Source: Pleomorphovibrio marinus (GTDB lineage Bacteria; Bacteroidota; Bacteroidia; Cytophagales; Cyclobacteriaceae). Taken from it: 64,000 nt of DNA. A model generated the notes under the pieces. The model made no database searches. It worked only from the letters and a program-made list of their open reading frames with translations, and was not told the DNA's origin. The translations under genes were made by a program, and so were the position numbers. Positions 43,778 to 52,379 of this stretch are shown piece by piece (the stretch's first letter is position 1; every line of letters starts with the position of its first letter). The stretch covers positions 930,001 through 994,000 of the forward strand of contig NZ_QCXY01000001.1 of the NCBI RefSeq assembly GCF_003347495.1. The letters run 5' to 3'.

Positions 43778-44989
43778 ATGAAAACCTTTAAGCCAATCCC
43801 ATTCTTTTACATTTTCGTAGTTGTGACATGTTTCCTTTTTGCTTGTTCAGAAAAGAGGCCGACCACTACGCTTAATTGGTACAAGGGAAATCTACACACG
43901 CACTCCTATTGGAGTGACGGGGATGATTTTCCTGAACGAATTATGGACTGGTATAAAGATCAGGGCTATCATTTTGTGGCACTTTCAGACCACAATATTT
44001 TTGCAGAAGGGGAAAAGTGGATAACGCTCAGGGAAGACAGTATTTATCAGGAAGGCTTCAAACAATACCTCTCGGAATTTGGCAGGGATTGGGTGGATTA
44101 TAAAGAAGAAGAAGAAGGTAAGACCCAAGTGCGCTTGAAAACTTTTGAAGAGTATGTTCCACTCTTCGAGGAGGCAGGGCGGTTTATCATGATCCCTTCT
44201 GAGGAAATATCCGATGGATTTGAAGGTAAACCCCTACATCTCAACGTAACCAACCTTCAAAAGCTTATAGAACCTCAAAAAGGGGAGAGTGTGGTGGACG
44301 TACTTCAAAGAAATATAAATGCGGTGTTGGAACAAAGAAGGGAAACTGGTGAGCCGATGATGGTACACATCAACCACCCCAACTTTCGTTGGGCAATTAC
44401 CATGGAAGACATGATGAAGCTTAAAGGGGAGCGGTTTTTTGAGGTTTTTAATGGGCATCCGCAGGTACATAACCTGGGAGATGCAGAGCGGCCAGGCACT
44501 GAAGAAATGTGGGATTTCATCAATATTGCCTACCTTGAAAAAGGACAGCCCCTGCTGTTTGGACTGGCAACAGACGACAGCCACAACTACCATGTAACCT
44601 CCAGTCAACTCAGCAATGCCGGTAGGGGCTGGGTGGTGATTAGGACAGACAGCCTGGCCATTGGAAATTTAATAGATGCACTGGAAGAAGGGGAGTATTA
44701 TGCAAGCACAGGAGTAGAGTTGAAAGATTTTTCCTACGAGGGCCATAAGTTCTCAGTGGAAGTAGCAGCCGAACAGGGTGCTGAATACACCATTTCCTTT
44801 ATTGGCTGCAAAAAAGGGGAAAAGGAAACCAGGATACTTGAAGAGGTAAAGGGAACCTCTGCGAGTTTTGAGGTGGAGAAGGACATGCTATTTGTCCGGG
44901 CCAAAGTGGTATCTAGCCTTCCACCCGATAATCCCATAGAAAACATGAGCTCCCAGATGGCATGGCTTCAGCCGGTAAGGCCAGAGTAA
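43778..44989 (+). CDS. PHP-domain (polymerase/histidinol phosphatase-like) lipoprotein
   Basis: About 403 residues from the ATG at 43778; a longer frame from 43751 uses TTG. The lipoprotein signal is IFVVVTCFLFACS (Cys near 23). Metal-binding PHP motifs in order are NLHTHSYWSDGDD, ALSDHN, IPSEEI, MVHINHPN and ATDDSHNYH. These predict an exported phosphoesterase-like metal enzyme of unknown substrate; the family is frequent in Bacteroidota. A beta-rich C-terminal domain follows. It is the last gene before the AT-rich KAP insertion. Confidence 0.85.
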   Translation: MKTFKPIPFFYIFVVVTCFLFACSEKRPTTTLNWYKGNLHTHSYWSDGDDFPERIMDWYKDQGYHFVALSDHNIFAEGEKWITLREDSIYQEGFKQYLSEFGRDWVDYKEEEEGKTQVRLKTFEEYVPLFEEAGRFIMIPSEEISDGFEGKPLHLNVTNLQKLIEPQKGESVVDVLQRNINAVLEQRRETGEPMMVHINHPNFRWAITMEDMMKLKGERFFEVFNGHPQVHNLGDAERPGTEEMWDFINIAYLEKGQPLLFGLATDDSHNYHVTSSQLSNAGRGWVVIRTDSLAIGNLIDALEEGEYYASTGVELKDFSYEGHKFSVEVAAEQGAEYTISFIGCKKGEKETRILEEVKGTSASFEVEKDMLFVRAKVVSSLPPDNPIENMSSQMAWLQPVRPE

Positions 44990-45017
44990 GAAAATTTACA
45001 TAAAATAAAGTTTTGTG

Positions 45018-46520
45018 ATGGAGGTTGATTTAACAAGTGTTTCCAAAAGATTTAGTGATCACTTAGAAAATGATCACCTAGAAAAAGAAAAAAACAATAG
45101 GATTTTATTTTCTGGAAAATTTGGAATAGGTAAAACTTATTTTCTAAATAAATTTTTTGATGATAATTCCGATAAATATGAAACTTTTCATATTACTCCG
45201 GTCAATTATTCAGTTTCTAACAATAATGATATTCTTGAGTATATTAAACATGATATTCTCTTTAAATTATTAGAAAAGGATATAGATTATGATGAAATTA
45301 AAATCTCTAAAGCTATTTTAATTCCTTATTTTTTGCAAAATAATATAAATAAACTCTCACAACTTTCCCCTTTTTTTATTGCACAGATTTCGGAAGTAGG
45401 GGGTTCCTTATCAATTATTGCACCAAAAATAGTCAGATTAATCAGTAAATTTAGAAAAGAATTTCGAGAGATTAATTTGACAAGTGAAAGAAAAATAATT
45501 AACCATTTAAAGTCCTTTACCGGTAAAAAAGGAATTTATGAAGAGGATTTTATAACAGAACTTATTCGCAATTTAGTTAATCAACTTAAAACTAACAGAA
45601 AGATTGTCTTGATAATTGACGACCTAGATAGAGTTGATCCAGATCATATTTTTAGAATTTTAAATGTTTTTTCTACTCATATTGATTTCGTTCCAGTACC
45701 AGGAAGAGATTTTCAAAATAAGTTTGATTTTTCACAAATTATTTTAGTATGTGATCTAAATAATATAAAGGAAATTTTTGCTCATAAATATGGTAACACA
45801 GTCGATTTTTTAGGTTACATGAATAAATTTTATGCTACCGATGTTTTCCATTTCGACATCATTAAAGACATTATTAAAAATATAACACATGTTAATAATT
45901 CGATAATAAAATGCGGAATTTTTGGTGAAAGAAGAGGTGAAGTCGTAGACAGATACAAAGATGGACTGGAATTAACATTATTTGTTGTAAAGAGTTTAAT
46001 TGAATCTGGTATGATTACCATTAGAATGATACAAAAAATTCTAAGGGTTAAGGATGTTAAAAAGTTTAATTTTAATAGATATCGGTATCGATTTTCTCTT
46101 TCTATTTCAGAAAGTACGCAGAATTTGATTTCTTATTTACACAATATTTTTCATCACTTTGATCATTTGTTATACGTGTGTTCAAATTCTAGAGAATCCA
46201 AAAATTTTGGAGCGGATTATGACGAATTTTTAGGAATGAAAAAAAGATTTATTGAAGATCTTTTGGGAATAATATTATTCGCCAGGCATTATGAAAATTC
46301 ATCAAATGGTTCTTATAGTATAGACGATATAATTTTAACATATAAATATGCGAAAATTGATGCGAACGCTACAATACATGATTTAGGAAAAGTTTTTGAG
46401 ATCAAGGTAGAAATTATTAAAATTACAAGTAATGACATAGATATAAATATAAGAGATTTAGACTTTTTCGTTTTTTTACGTAAAGCTATTGAGGAATTAA
46501 TTAAATTAAAAATGGTGTAA
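45018..46520 (+). CDS. KAP-family P-loop NTPase, likely horizontally acquired
   Basis: About 500 residues from the ATG at 45018. Walker A GKFGIGKTYF lies near residue 33 and Walker B IVLIIDDLDRVDPD near 196, with the IDDLDR signature of KAP NTPases. A hydrophobic stretch between them (LSPFFIAQISEVGGSLSIIAP, about 117-137) is compatible with the membrane-insert arrangement of the family. The base composition is strikingly more AT-rich than its neighbours, with runs such as AATAATATAAATAAA, and codons favour A/T endings. No partner gene is beside it, although several KAP NTPases belong to phage-defence or abortive-infection loci. Function is unknown. Confidence 0.8.
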   Translation: MEVDLTSVSKRFSDHLENDHLEKEKNNRILFSGKFGIGKTYFLNKFFDDNSDKYETFHITPVNYSVSNNNDILEYIKHDILFKLLEKDIDYDEIKISKAILIPYFLQNNINKLSQLSPFFIAQISEVGGSLSIIAPKIVRLISKFRKEFREINLTSERKIINHLKSFTGKKGIYEEDFITELIRNLVNQLKTNRKIVLIIDDLDRVDPDHIFRILNVFSTHIDFVPVPGRDFQNKFDFSQIILVCDLNNIKEIFAHKYGNTVDFLGYMNKFYATDVFHFDIIKDIIKNITHVNNSIIKCGIFGERRGEVVDRYKDGLELTLFVVKSLIESGMITIRMIQKILRVKDVKKFNFNRYRYRFSLSISESTQNLISYLHNIFHHFDHLLYVCSNSRESKNFGADYDEFLGMKKRFIEDLLGIILFARHYENSSNGSYSIDDIILTYKYAKIDANATIHDLGKVFEIKVEIIKITSNDIDINIRDLDFFVFLRKAIEELIKLKMV

Positions 46521-46646
46521 TTTTATTCAAAATTACTAAGGTATATGAATATTTATGGTTTTAAAGTCCTCATGCTAGTTCTATTTTGCTGTAAGCTTTT
46601 TAATTTCGATATTAGCAGCAACGTTTAAATTAACAATACTATCCCA

Positions 46647-47654
46647 ATGGCCTTTGCGATGAAATGCATCAAGCAGCTTTCTTTTGCGTTGATTTTCTTA
46701 CCCATAGTCTTTTTTGCTAGTGCATGTGAGGATACAGATAAGGGTAAGCCGGAATATATGCTGAGGTTTGGCCACCTTGCCAACAGGAACCACGGCTGGC
46801 ACAAGGCAAGTCTTAGGTTTGCGGAAGAGGTGTATAGGAGAAGTAATGGTAGGCTGCAGGTAAAGGTATATCCAAATGAGCAGTTAGGTAAGGAAATGGA
46901 TGTGCTCACTGGAATTCTGGTGGGCAGTGCGGATATCATGATCACGGGGGAATCCCTGCAATCCTGGTCATTACCCAATTCCATACTTTGCGCAACCCCT
47001 TTTGCCATAAGGGATTCCGACCATTTAAAAAAGGTAGCTGGGGGCCCACTGGGCAAAGAAATCGAAAACCATATTTTGGAAATTGCAGGATTTAGGCCCA
47101 TCGCCTGGTTCGAAAGGGGTGCTAGAAACCTTACTGCAAATAGACCCATAAAGCACCCAGATGAGTTAAAGGGCATGATTTTAAGGGTGCCTGCGGTTTC
47201 CCTTTATGTCAAAACATGGAGTCACCTAGGTGCAAAGCCCACCCCCATGGCATTTTCTGAGGTCTTTACGGCCCTACAGCAATCCACGATCCATGGCCAG
47301 GAAAACCCATTTGCCCTTATCCGAGATGCGGGTTTGTACGAAGTCCAGAAGTATTGCATGCTGACCGAGCACGTAAAAAGCTGGGCCTATGTGGTAATGA
47401 GTGACAAGAAGTACCAAATGCTGCCAGTGGATCTTCAACATGTAGTAATGGAGGCAGCCGAAGTCATGCAAGCATACGAACATGAGCTTTTTCTCAAGCA
47501 AGAGGAAGAGGATTACCAATACCTTCTGGATAGGGGCATGGAAATGGTGGAAGTGGATAGGGAGGCGTTTGGGGCTGCTGCCAGAGAAGCTGTTAGGGCT
47601 GCTTTCAACGAGGAGCAAATGGATTTGTTGAACCGTATTCAAGCCGTAGAATGA
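46647..47654 (+). CDS. dctP: TRAP transporter solute-binding protein (DctP family)
   Basis: 335-residue periplasmic binding lipoprotein. The signal ends at a lipobox (FFASAC, Cys near 27). DctP features are YMLRFGHLANRNHGWHKASLRFAEEV, VYPNEQLGKEMDVLTGILVGSADI and WFERGARNLTANRPIKHPDELKGMILRV, the last holding the conserved Arg region that binds the carboxylate of the substrate. It overlaps dctQ by 4 bases and heads a complete dctPQM operon. The ligand is probably an organic or sugar acid; this is not determined by sequence. An in-frame ATG at 46659 is an alternative start. Confidence 0.92.
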   Translation: MAFAMKCIKQLSFALIFLPIVFFASACEDTDKGKPEYMLRFGHLANRNHGWHKASLRFAEEVYRRSNGRLQVKVYPNEQLGKEMDVLTGILVGSADIMITGESLQSWSLPNSILCATPFAIRDSDHLKKVAGGPLGKEIENHILEIAGFRPIAWFERGARNLTANRPIKHPDELKGMILRVPAVSLYVKTWSHLGAKPTPMAFSEVFTALQQSTIHGQENPFALIRDAGLYEVQKYCMLTEHVKSWAYVVMSDKKYQMLPVDLQHVVMEAAEVMQAYEHELFLKQEEEDYQYLLDRGMEMVEVDREAFGAAAREAVRAAFNEEQMDLLNRIQAVE

Positions 47655-48118
47655 AAATACGCTACTTTCCCTATTTAGATAAGACCTTGTCTTTTCTTGT
47701 GACCACGAGTTTTGCCTTGATGATAGGAGTGGTGGTGCTACAGGTGGTAGCCAGATATGCACTACCTTGGGCACCAAACTGGACCGAGGAGCTGGCAAGA
47801 TTTTGCTTTATATATATGGTAAGTCTGGGAGCGGGCCTTGCCATCAAGGAAAGGGAATATGTAAGTGTGGATACCTTATTAGAGTATCTTTCACCAAAAG
47901 CTAAAAAAGGATTGGAATTGCTGATCCTCGCTCTCATTGTCCTGCTGATGACGGTGATGTTTTTCTATAGTATCCCACTGGTGAAAATAGTACAAATAAG
48001 GCAGTCGCCCGCTATGGGCTTTACCATGTCCTTCATGTATTTGTCCATGAGTGCCATGGGCCTTTTTGTAAGTCTATATGCAGGTCGTCAATTTCTTCTT
48101 AGACTAAAGCAAGGGTAA
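47651..48118 (+). CDS. dctQ: TRAP transporter small permease (DctQ family)
   Basis: 155 residues with four hydrophobic segments (SFLVTTSFALMIGVVVLQVVARYA, LARFCFIYMVSLGAGLAI, LLILALIVLLMTVMFFYSI, MSFMYLSMSAMGLFVSLYAG). WTEELARFCFIYMV near residue 39 and the K/E-rich loop (KEREYVSVDTL) are DctQ hallmarks. It forms the membrane unit with dctM and is translationally coupled to dctP; dctM begins 1 base after its stop. Confidence 0.93.
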   Translation: MKIRYFPYLDKTLSFLVTTSFALMIGVVVLQVVARYALPWAPNWTEELARFCFIYMVSLGAGLAIKEREYVSVDTLLEYLSPKAKKGLELLILALIVLLMTVMFFYSIPLVKIVQIRQSPAMGFTMSFMYLSMSAMGLFVSLYAGRQFLLRLKQG

Positions 48119-48119
48119 C

Positions 48120-49394
48120 ATGACAGCCATTTTATTCATCGTTTTTTTGATTTTACTTATTCTGGGATTTCCCATCGCTTTTGCCTTAGGCTTATCTGCC
48201 TTTGCCTATCTGCTATTCAGCGATATTCCCTTGATGGTGGTGCCTCAGAAAATGTATGCCGGAATCGACGTTTTTGTACTTTTATCTATACCCGGGTTTA
48301 TTCTTGCAGGTAACTTGATGAATGCCAGTGGTATTACCAGTAGGTTTATTCGTTTCTGTAATGCCCTACTCGGTCATATCAGAGGTGGATTAGGCCTTGC
48401 CAACGTGGGGGCATCCATGTTGTTTGGGGGTATTTCGGGTACTGCCATAGCCGATACGGCCAGTATTGGTTCGGTGATGATTCCTGCTATGAAAAAGGAG
48501 GGATATGATGCGCCCTTTTCTTGTGCCCTTACTGCGTCCTCTTCGACCATTGGCCCGGTTATACCCCCAAGCTTGCCCATGATTATTGCCGCTACCCTTA
48601 CCGGCCTTTCGGTTGGGAAGTTGTTTATTGCCGGGATCGTTCCTGGTTTATTGCTAGGAATGGGCTTTATGGTGATGACCTATTTAATAGCTGTCAAAAG
48701 GAAATATCCCAAGAGTGATAGGGCCCCAGTAAGGGTAGTGGCAAAAAGTTTCTTTCAGGCATTTTGGGCCATTATGATGACCTTGGTGATTTTATTTGGA
48801 ATTATTGGCGGCATATTTACACCCACCGAAGCCTCCATTGTGGCCGTCATTTATGCAATAGCTATAGGTCTTTGGGTGTATAAGGAATTGGAATGGAAAA
48901 TGATCCCGGCAGTAATACTGCAATCCGCCAAGACTACCGCATCCTTAATGGTTTTGGTGGGCTTTGCCAATCTTTTTGCCTGGATCATGACCGTAGAGGA
49001 GCTCCCTCAATGGATAGCAGACAAGATGTTGAGCCTGACGGAAAACAAACTGCTGCTACTACTGATGATTAACCTGCTGCTCATTTTTGTTGGGGCATTT
49101 ATGGAGACCATTGCTGCACTACTGATTTTATTTCCGGTATTGCTCGGGGTTGCTGTGCAGGTAGGTGTGGACCCGGTACAGTTTGCCATCATCATGGTAT
49201 TTAACCTGGTTATTGGTTTGACGACTCCTCCTGTAGGGGTTTGCCTATTTGTTGCTTCTAGTATTGGGAAAATTTCCTTGGAAAAAATCGCAAAAGCCGG
49301 CCTGCCTTTTTTGATTGTAAGTCTAATTGTTTTGTTGTTGGTTACCTACATTCCAGCAGTTTCTCTTTGGCTCCCAGGTCTTTTTTACGATTGA
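48120..49394 (+). CDS. dctM: TRAP transporter large permease (DctM family)
   Basis: 424 residues, about 11-12 hydrophobic helices. Signatures: LILGFPIAFALGLSAFAYLL at the start; GGISGTAIADTASIGSVMIPAM near 105; SASSSTIGPVIPPSLPMI-like hairpin (SSTIGPVIPPSLPMII); LTTPPVGVCLFVASSI near 372. This is the Na+-coupled transport subunit of the TRAP system. The Pro-rich hairpin and re-entrant loops are intact, so the transporter should be functional. Confidence 0.95.
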   Translation: MTAILFIVFLILLILGFPIAFALGLSAFAYLLFSDIPLMVVPQKMYAGIDVFVLLSIPGFILAGNLMNASGITSRFIRFCNALLGHIRGGLGLANVGASMLFGGISGTAIADTASIGSVMIPAMKKEGYDAPFSCALTASSSTIGPVIPPSLPMIIAATLTGLSVGKLFIAGIVPGLLLGMGFMVMTYLIAVKRKYPKSDRAPVRVVAKSFFQAFWAIMMTLVILFGIIGGIFTPTEASIVAVIYAIAIGLWVYKELEWKMIPAVILQSAKTTASLMVLVGFANLFAWIMTVEELPQWIADKMLSLTENKLLLLLMINLLLIFVGAFMETIAALLILFPVLLGVAVQVGVDPVQFAIIMVFNLVIGLTTPPVGVCLFVASSIGKISLEKIAKAGLPFLIVSLIVLLLVTYIPAVSLWLPGLFYD

Positions 49395-49586
49395 CATTAT
49401 GGCATTTTGGCCACTAAAAATAGGACAATATGTCTTTTTGTTTCCTAAAGAACATGACTTATTGTCTTGACCAACAAGCAAATAAGTCCAAATCTAATAT
49501 CTAACGCATTTGGCATGTGCTTTGAAAATTGAGTGTGAAAAAACGATTAAGATTTAGACGTTAAACCCCAAAAATCGGATAAAGCC

Positions 49587-50042
49587 ATGACACTGTTAAA
49601 AGTAAAAAACAACGGAAAAAGCACAGAAGTGCCAACATTTGAAAATTGGTTTGATCGACTGTTTGAATGGCCAGAAAACTTCGAGGGCCGAAAACCTGTA
49701 AGCCGATATGGTAACAGCATGCCAGCCGTAAACATCAAGGAAGACGATAGGGCTTACCATGTTGAGTTGGCAGCTCCTGGATTTAAAAAGGAGGATTTCA
49801 AGATCAATTTCGAGAATGAGCAACTTACTATTTCCTCTGAAAGGAAGGAAGAGCAAGCACAGGAAGAAAGAATTACCAGAAGGGAATTCAGTTATCATTC
49901 CTTTACAAGATCTTTCTACATCCCCGAGGATAAGGTGGATATTGATGGCATTGCTGCTAGGTATTCGGATGGAATTCTACATGTTACCTTGCCGAAAAAA
50001 GAAAATAACCACAATCAGGTAAGGCAGATTGAGATTTCATAA
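49587..50042 (+). CDS. Small heat-shock protein Hsp20 (alpha-crystallin family), first copy
   Basis: 151 residues. The alpha-crystallin domain is about residues 47-135 (MPAVNIKEDDRAYHVELAAPGFKKEDF, then DGILHVTLPKKE), and the C-terminal IxI motif is RQIEI. A short N-terminal arm with WFDRLFEWPENFEGR is typical. It is an ATP-independent holdase. A second paralogue lies 111 bases downstream on the same strand. The 192-bp region before it shows no clear heat-shock element by eye. Confidence 0.92.
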   Translation: MTLLKVKNNGKSTEVPTFENWFDRLFEWPENFEGRKPVSRYGNSMPAVNIKEDDRAYHVELAAPGFKKEDFKINFENEQLTISSERKEEQAQEERITRREFSYHSFTRSFYIPEDKVDIDGIAARYSDGILHVTLPKKENNHNQVRQIEIS

Positions 50043-50049
50043 TCTTTGG

Positions 50050-50075
50050 AAGGATGTGGCATGTCCCACATCCTT
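50050..50075 (+). promoter_or_regulatory. Perfect 10-bp hairpin between the two hsp20 genes
   Basis: AAGGATGTGG (50050-50059) pairs perfectly with CCACATCCTT (50066-50075), with a 6-nt loop. It begins 8 bases after the first hsp20 stop and has no T tract, so it is not a standard terminator. It may stabilise the first mRNA or modulate read-through. Confidence 0.6.
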
Positions 50076-50153
50076 ACTCAGTTCCCTTCCATATTAGTAG
50101 CAAAAATAGGGTTCTTTATTTGGCATTTTCTTAAACCTTTAAATGGATAGACT

Positions 50154-50621
50154 ATGAATTGGTTTTTGATAAATCAACACCCAATGGCCAGCTTCATGGA
50201 TCCAATTTGGGAATTGGATAATTGGACAAAACAGGGAGACCACTTTGTGGAAGAAAATGAAGGTTGGCAAATCAGCATCAGTTTGCCAGGTATGGATAAA
50301 CGGGACATAAGGCTGAAAGTGGAGGATAGGCAGCTTGTGGTGGAAGGGGAGATTTCCAGGAAAAGCAAGCATAGCGTTTCCCGCCAAGCAGTTAGAAGAT
50401 CCTATTATTTGCCCGAAAGATTGGACTTAAACAAAATCAAGGCTGAAATGAAAAACGGGCTATTGGAAGTTACCATACCATATGCGATCGGTACCCATCA
50501 AGCTAGGTTGATTAACGTGGAAATCGCAGGCCACACGCCATACGTAGAGGTAGAAAGCAGCAATTCTGTCAAAAATGTATTTAGCAGAATTGCTTCAAAG
50601 ATAAAGAGTTGGTTAAGTTGA
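50154..50621 (+). CDS. Small heat-shock protein Hsp20, second copy
   Basis: 155 residues. The alpha-crystallin core is about residues 33-115 (WQISISLPGMDKRDIRLKVEDRQLVVEGE, MKNGLLEVTIP). The C-terminal interaction motif is diverged (LINVEIAG, with VEI instead of IxI) and is followed by a longer 35-residue tail. The N-terminal arm differs from the first paralogue. Divergence of the two copies suggests subunits with different partners; this is inference. A terminator follows. Confidence 0.86.
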   Translation: MNWFLINQHPMASFMDPIWELDNWTKQGDHFVEENEGWQISISLPGMDKRDIRLKVEDRQLVVEGEISRKSKHSVSRQAVRRSYYLPERLDLNKIKAEMKNGLLEVTIPYAIGTHQARLINVEIAGHTPYVEVESSNSVKNVFSRIASKIKSWLS

Positions 50622-50666
50622 TAGTTTATTTTGATTAATTGGTTGGAACAGGTTTGGACAAACCTT

Positions 50667-50701
50667 ACACCGGTCCGATTTTGGTGGCCGGTGTTTTTTT
50701 T
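50667..50701 (+). terminator. Rho-independent terminator after the hsp20 pair
   Basis: ACACCGG (50667-50673) pairs with CCGGTGT (50688-50694), a 14-nt loop, followed by TTTTTTT. Confidence 0.85.
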
Positions 50702-50823
50702 ATTATAATAATAGTATGCATGCCCACGGTTTATTAATTTGCAAAGGCGAAATGAAAACCAACCTGACTCATATGGACTCCGACAACAGAAATCCCAAAG
50801 CTGAGTTATATAATGAATTGGGC

Positions 50824-50866
50824 AAAAAAAAGACCCTGACAATATTAGAACAATCTGCCAGGGTCT
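50824..50866 (-). terminator. Terminator of tRNA-Phe
   Basis: On the minus strand AGACCCTGGCA (from 50866) pairs with TGTCAGGGTCT (to 50831), 10 of 11 pairs, then a run of eight T. It starts 1-2 bases after the tRNA 3' end. Confidence 0.88.
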
Positions 50867-50867
50867 G

Positions 50868-50940
50868 TGGTGATGAGTGGGCTCGAACCACCGACTCACG
50901 GATTTTCAGTCCGATGCTCTACCAACTGAGCTACATCACC
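50868..50940 (-). tRNA. tRNA-Phe (GAA)
   Basis: Reads on the minus strand GGTGATGTAGCTCAGTTGG and so on. Acceptor GGTGATG/CATCACC, D arm GCTC/GAGC, anticodon stem CGGAC...with loop TGAAAA region and anticodon GAA, T arm GGTGG-TTCGAGC-CCACT (one G-T pair), discriminator A. The cloverleaf is complete at 73 nt, and CCA is not encoded. Confidence 0.96.
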
Positions 50941-50953
50941 GTTGAAAGTGATG

Positions 50954-50984
50954 CAAAGGTAGGTATTTGAAATAATACAGCAAA
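50954..50984 (-). promoter_or_regulatory. Bacteroidota-type promoter of tRNA-Phe
   Basis: On the minus strand TTTG (50984-50981), a 19-nt spacer, then TACCTTTG (50961-50954). This matches the phylum consensus TTTG-N17-23-TAnnTTTG exactly, and the tRNA 5' end is 14 bases downstream. Confidence 0.8.
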
Positions 50985-51029
50985 TCATTTTGTTCAAAAA
51001 AAGAGATCAAAACCAATAAATCGTTTAAG

Positions 51030-52367
51030 ATGAGTATTTTACCCCAGGTGCTTTTTTTGCTACTTTTTTCGGTTGCAGGATTTATCCTTTACAAAAGGAT
51101 AAAAACCATCCGCCAAATGATATTTTTGGGTAGGCCTGAGCAGAGGAATGACCAAAAGGGAGAAAGATGGAAAACTATGGGGCTAATTGCCTTTGGGCAA
51201 AAGAAAATGTTTAAGAGGGTGGGCCCCGCCATTCTGCATCTGATGATTTATGTCGCCTTCATCATTATCAATATAGAAGTTCTTGAATTTATTACCGATG
51301 GCCTATCCGGTTCTCACCGTGCATTTGCACCGTTTTTGGGAAGCAGCTATGTGGTGGCCATGAATATCTTCGAATTTCTGGCCTTTGCTGCGCTAGTTTC
51401 CTGTGTGGCCTTTTTGATCAGAAGAAATATAACCAAAGTACCTCGTCTGAGAATGGGAGAGTTGAAGGGTTGGCCAGAGTTGGATGCAAATCTGATTTTG
51501 TGGATCGAGATTTTGCTGGTATCCGCCATATTAACCATGAACGCTACAGACCAGGTCCTGGCAGAAAGAGGCGTGGCGGGATATCAGCTTGTGGAGGGGC
51601 TTTTTTTCAGTAGCCTTATCCAGCCCCTTTTCACCACCTTTGGTGATACAAGTTTGGTGGTATTGGAAAGATTTGCGTGGTGGTTTCACATAGTGGGAAT
51701 TTTAGGGTTTGCGATTTATATTACCTATTCCAAGCACATGCACATTTTTCTGGCATTCCCAAACACCTGGTATTCTAATTTGAAGCCAAAGGGAGAGATG
51801 AAAAATATGCCCGAGGTGACCCAGGAGGTGAAATTGATGTTGGGAATCCAAGAAGAAGGAGGGGCTCAGGAATCTCCCTCAGAAATCGCGAGGTTTGGTG
51901 CAAAGGATGTAAATGACCTTTCATGGATTAACATGATGAATGCATTTTCCTGTACGGAGTGTGGTAGATGCACAGCGGAATGTCCAGCCAATATTACAGG
52001 TAAGAAATTATCTCCGCGAAAGATCATGATGGATACCCGGGATCGTGCTGAGGAGGTAATGGAGAATATAAATAATGGGGGAAAGGGCTTGGATGACGGT
52101 AAGGCATTGTTGGGTGACCACATAAGTAAAGAGGAAATTAATGCCTGCACCAGTTGCAATGCCTGTGTGGAAGCTTGCCCTATAAACATAGACCCACTGG
52201 ACATCATTCTCCAACTTAGGAGATATGTGGCCATGGAAGAGAGCGGGTCCCCTGCACAGTGGAACGCGATGTTTCAAAATATTGAAACCAGCTTTGCCCC
52301 TTGGAAATTTCCCCCCACTGACCGATTTAAGTGGGCAGATAAATTAAAGGATCAAGAAGCCAAATAA
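51030..52367 (+). CDS. Membrane Fe-S protein with two 4Fe-4S motifs (heterodisulfide-reductase/GlpC-like)
   Basis: 445 residues. N-terminal membrane helices (VLFLLLFSVAGFILY, ILHLMIYVAFIIINIEVL, VAMNIFEFLAFAALVSCVAFLI and others, about five in total) precede a soluble domain with CTECGRCTAECP (near 311) and CTSCNACVEACP (near 373), two 4Fe-4S clusters. With the cysteine-rich partner that follows, it forms the membrane electron-transfer pair seen across Bacteroidota, often annotated as HdrC-like. It probably links quinone to an unknown acceptor. It is in the same operon as the gene at 52380. Confidence 0.85.
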   Translation: MSILPQVLFLLLFSVAGFILYKRIKTIRQMIFLGRPEQRNDQKGERWKTMGLIAFGQKKMFKRVGPAILHLMIYVAFIIINIEVLEFITDGLSGSHRAFAPFLGSSYVVAMNIFEFLAFAALVSCVAFLIRRNITKVPRLRMGELKGWPELDANLILWIEILLVSAILTMNATDQVLAERGVAGYQLVEGLFFSSLIQPLFTTFGDTSLVVLERFAWWFHIVGILGFAIYITYSKHMHIFLAFPNTWYSNLKPKGEMKNMPEVTQEVKLMLGIQEEGGAQESPSEIARFGAKDVNDLSWINMMNAFSCTECGRCTAECPANITGKKLSPRKIMMDTRDRAEEVMENINNGGKGLDDGKALLGDHISKEEINACTSCNACVEACPINIDPLDIILQLRRYVAMEESGSPAQWNAMFQNIETSFAPWKFPPTDRFKWADKLKDQEAK

Positions 52368-52379
52368 AACGAAAAATTA

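Noticed and set aside
45018-46520. Possible complete multi-gene defence island around the KAP NTPase
   Set aside because: Both neighbours are ordinary metabolic or transport genes, with no toxin, restriction or nuclease partner.
50716-50970. An 84-codon plus-strand frame over tRNA-Phe
   Set aside because: It reads through the antisense of the tRNA and its terminator.
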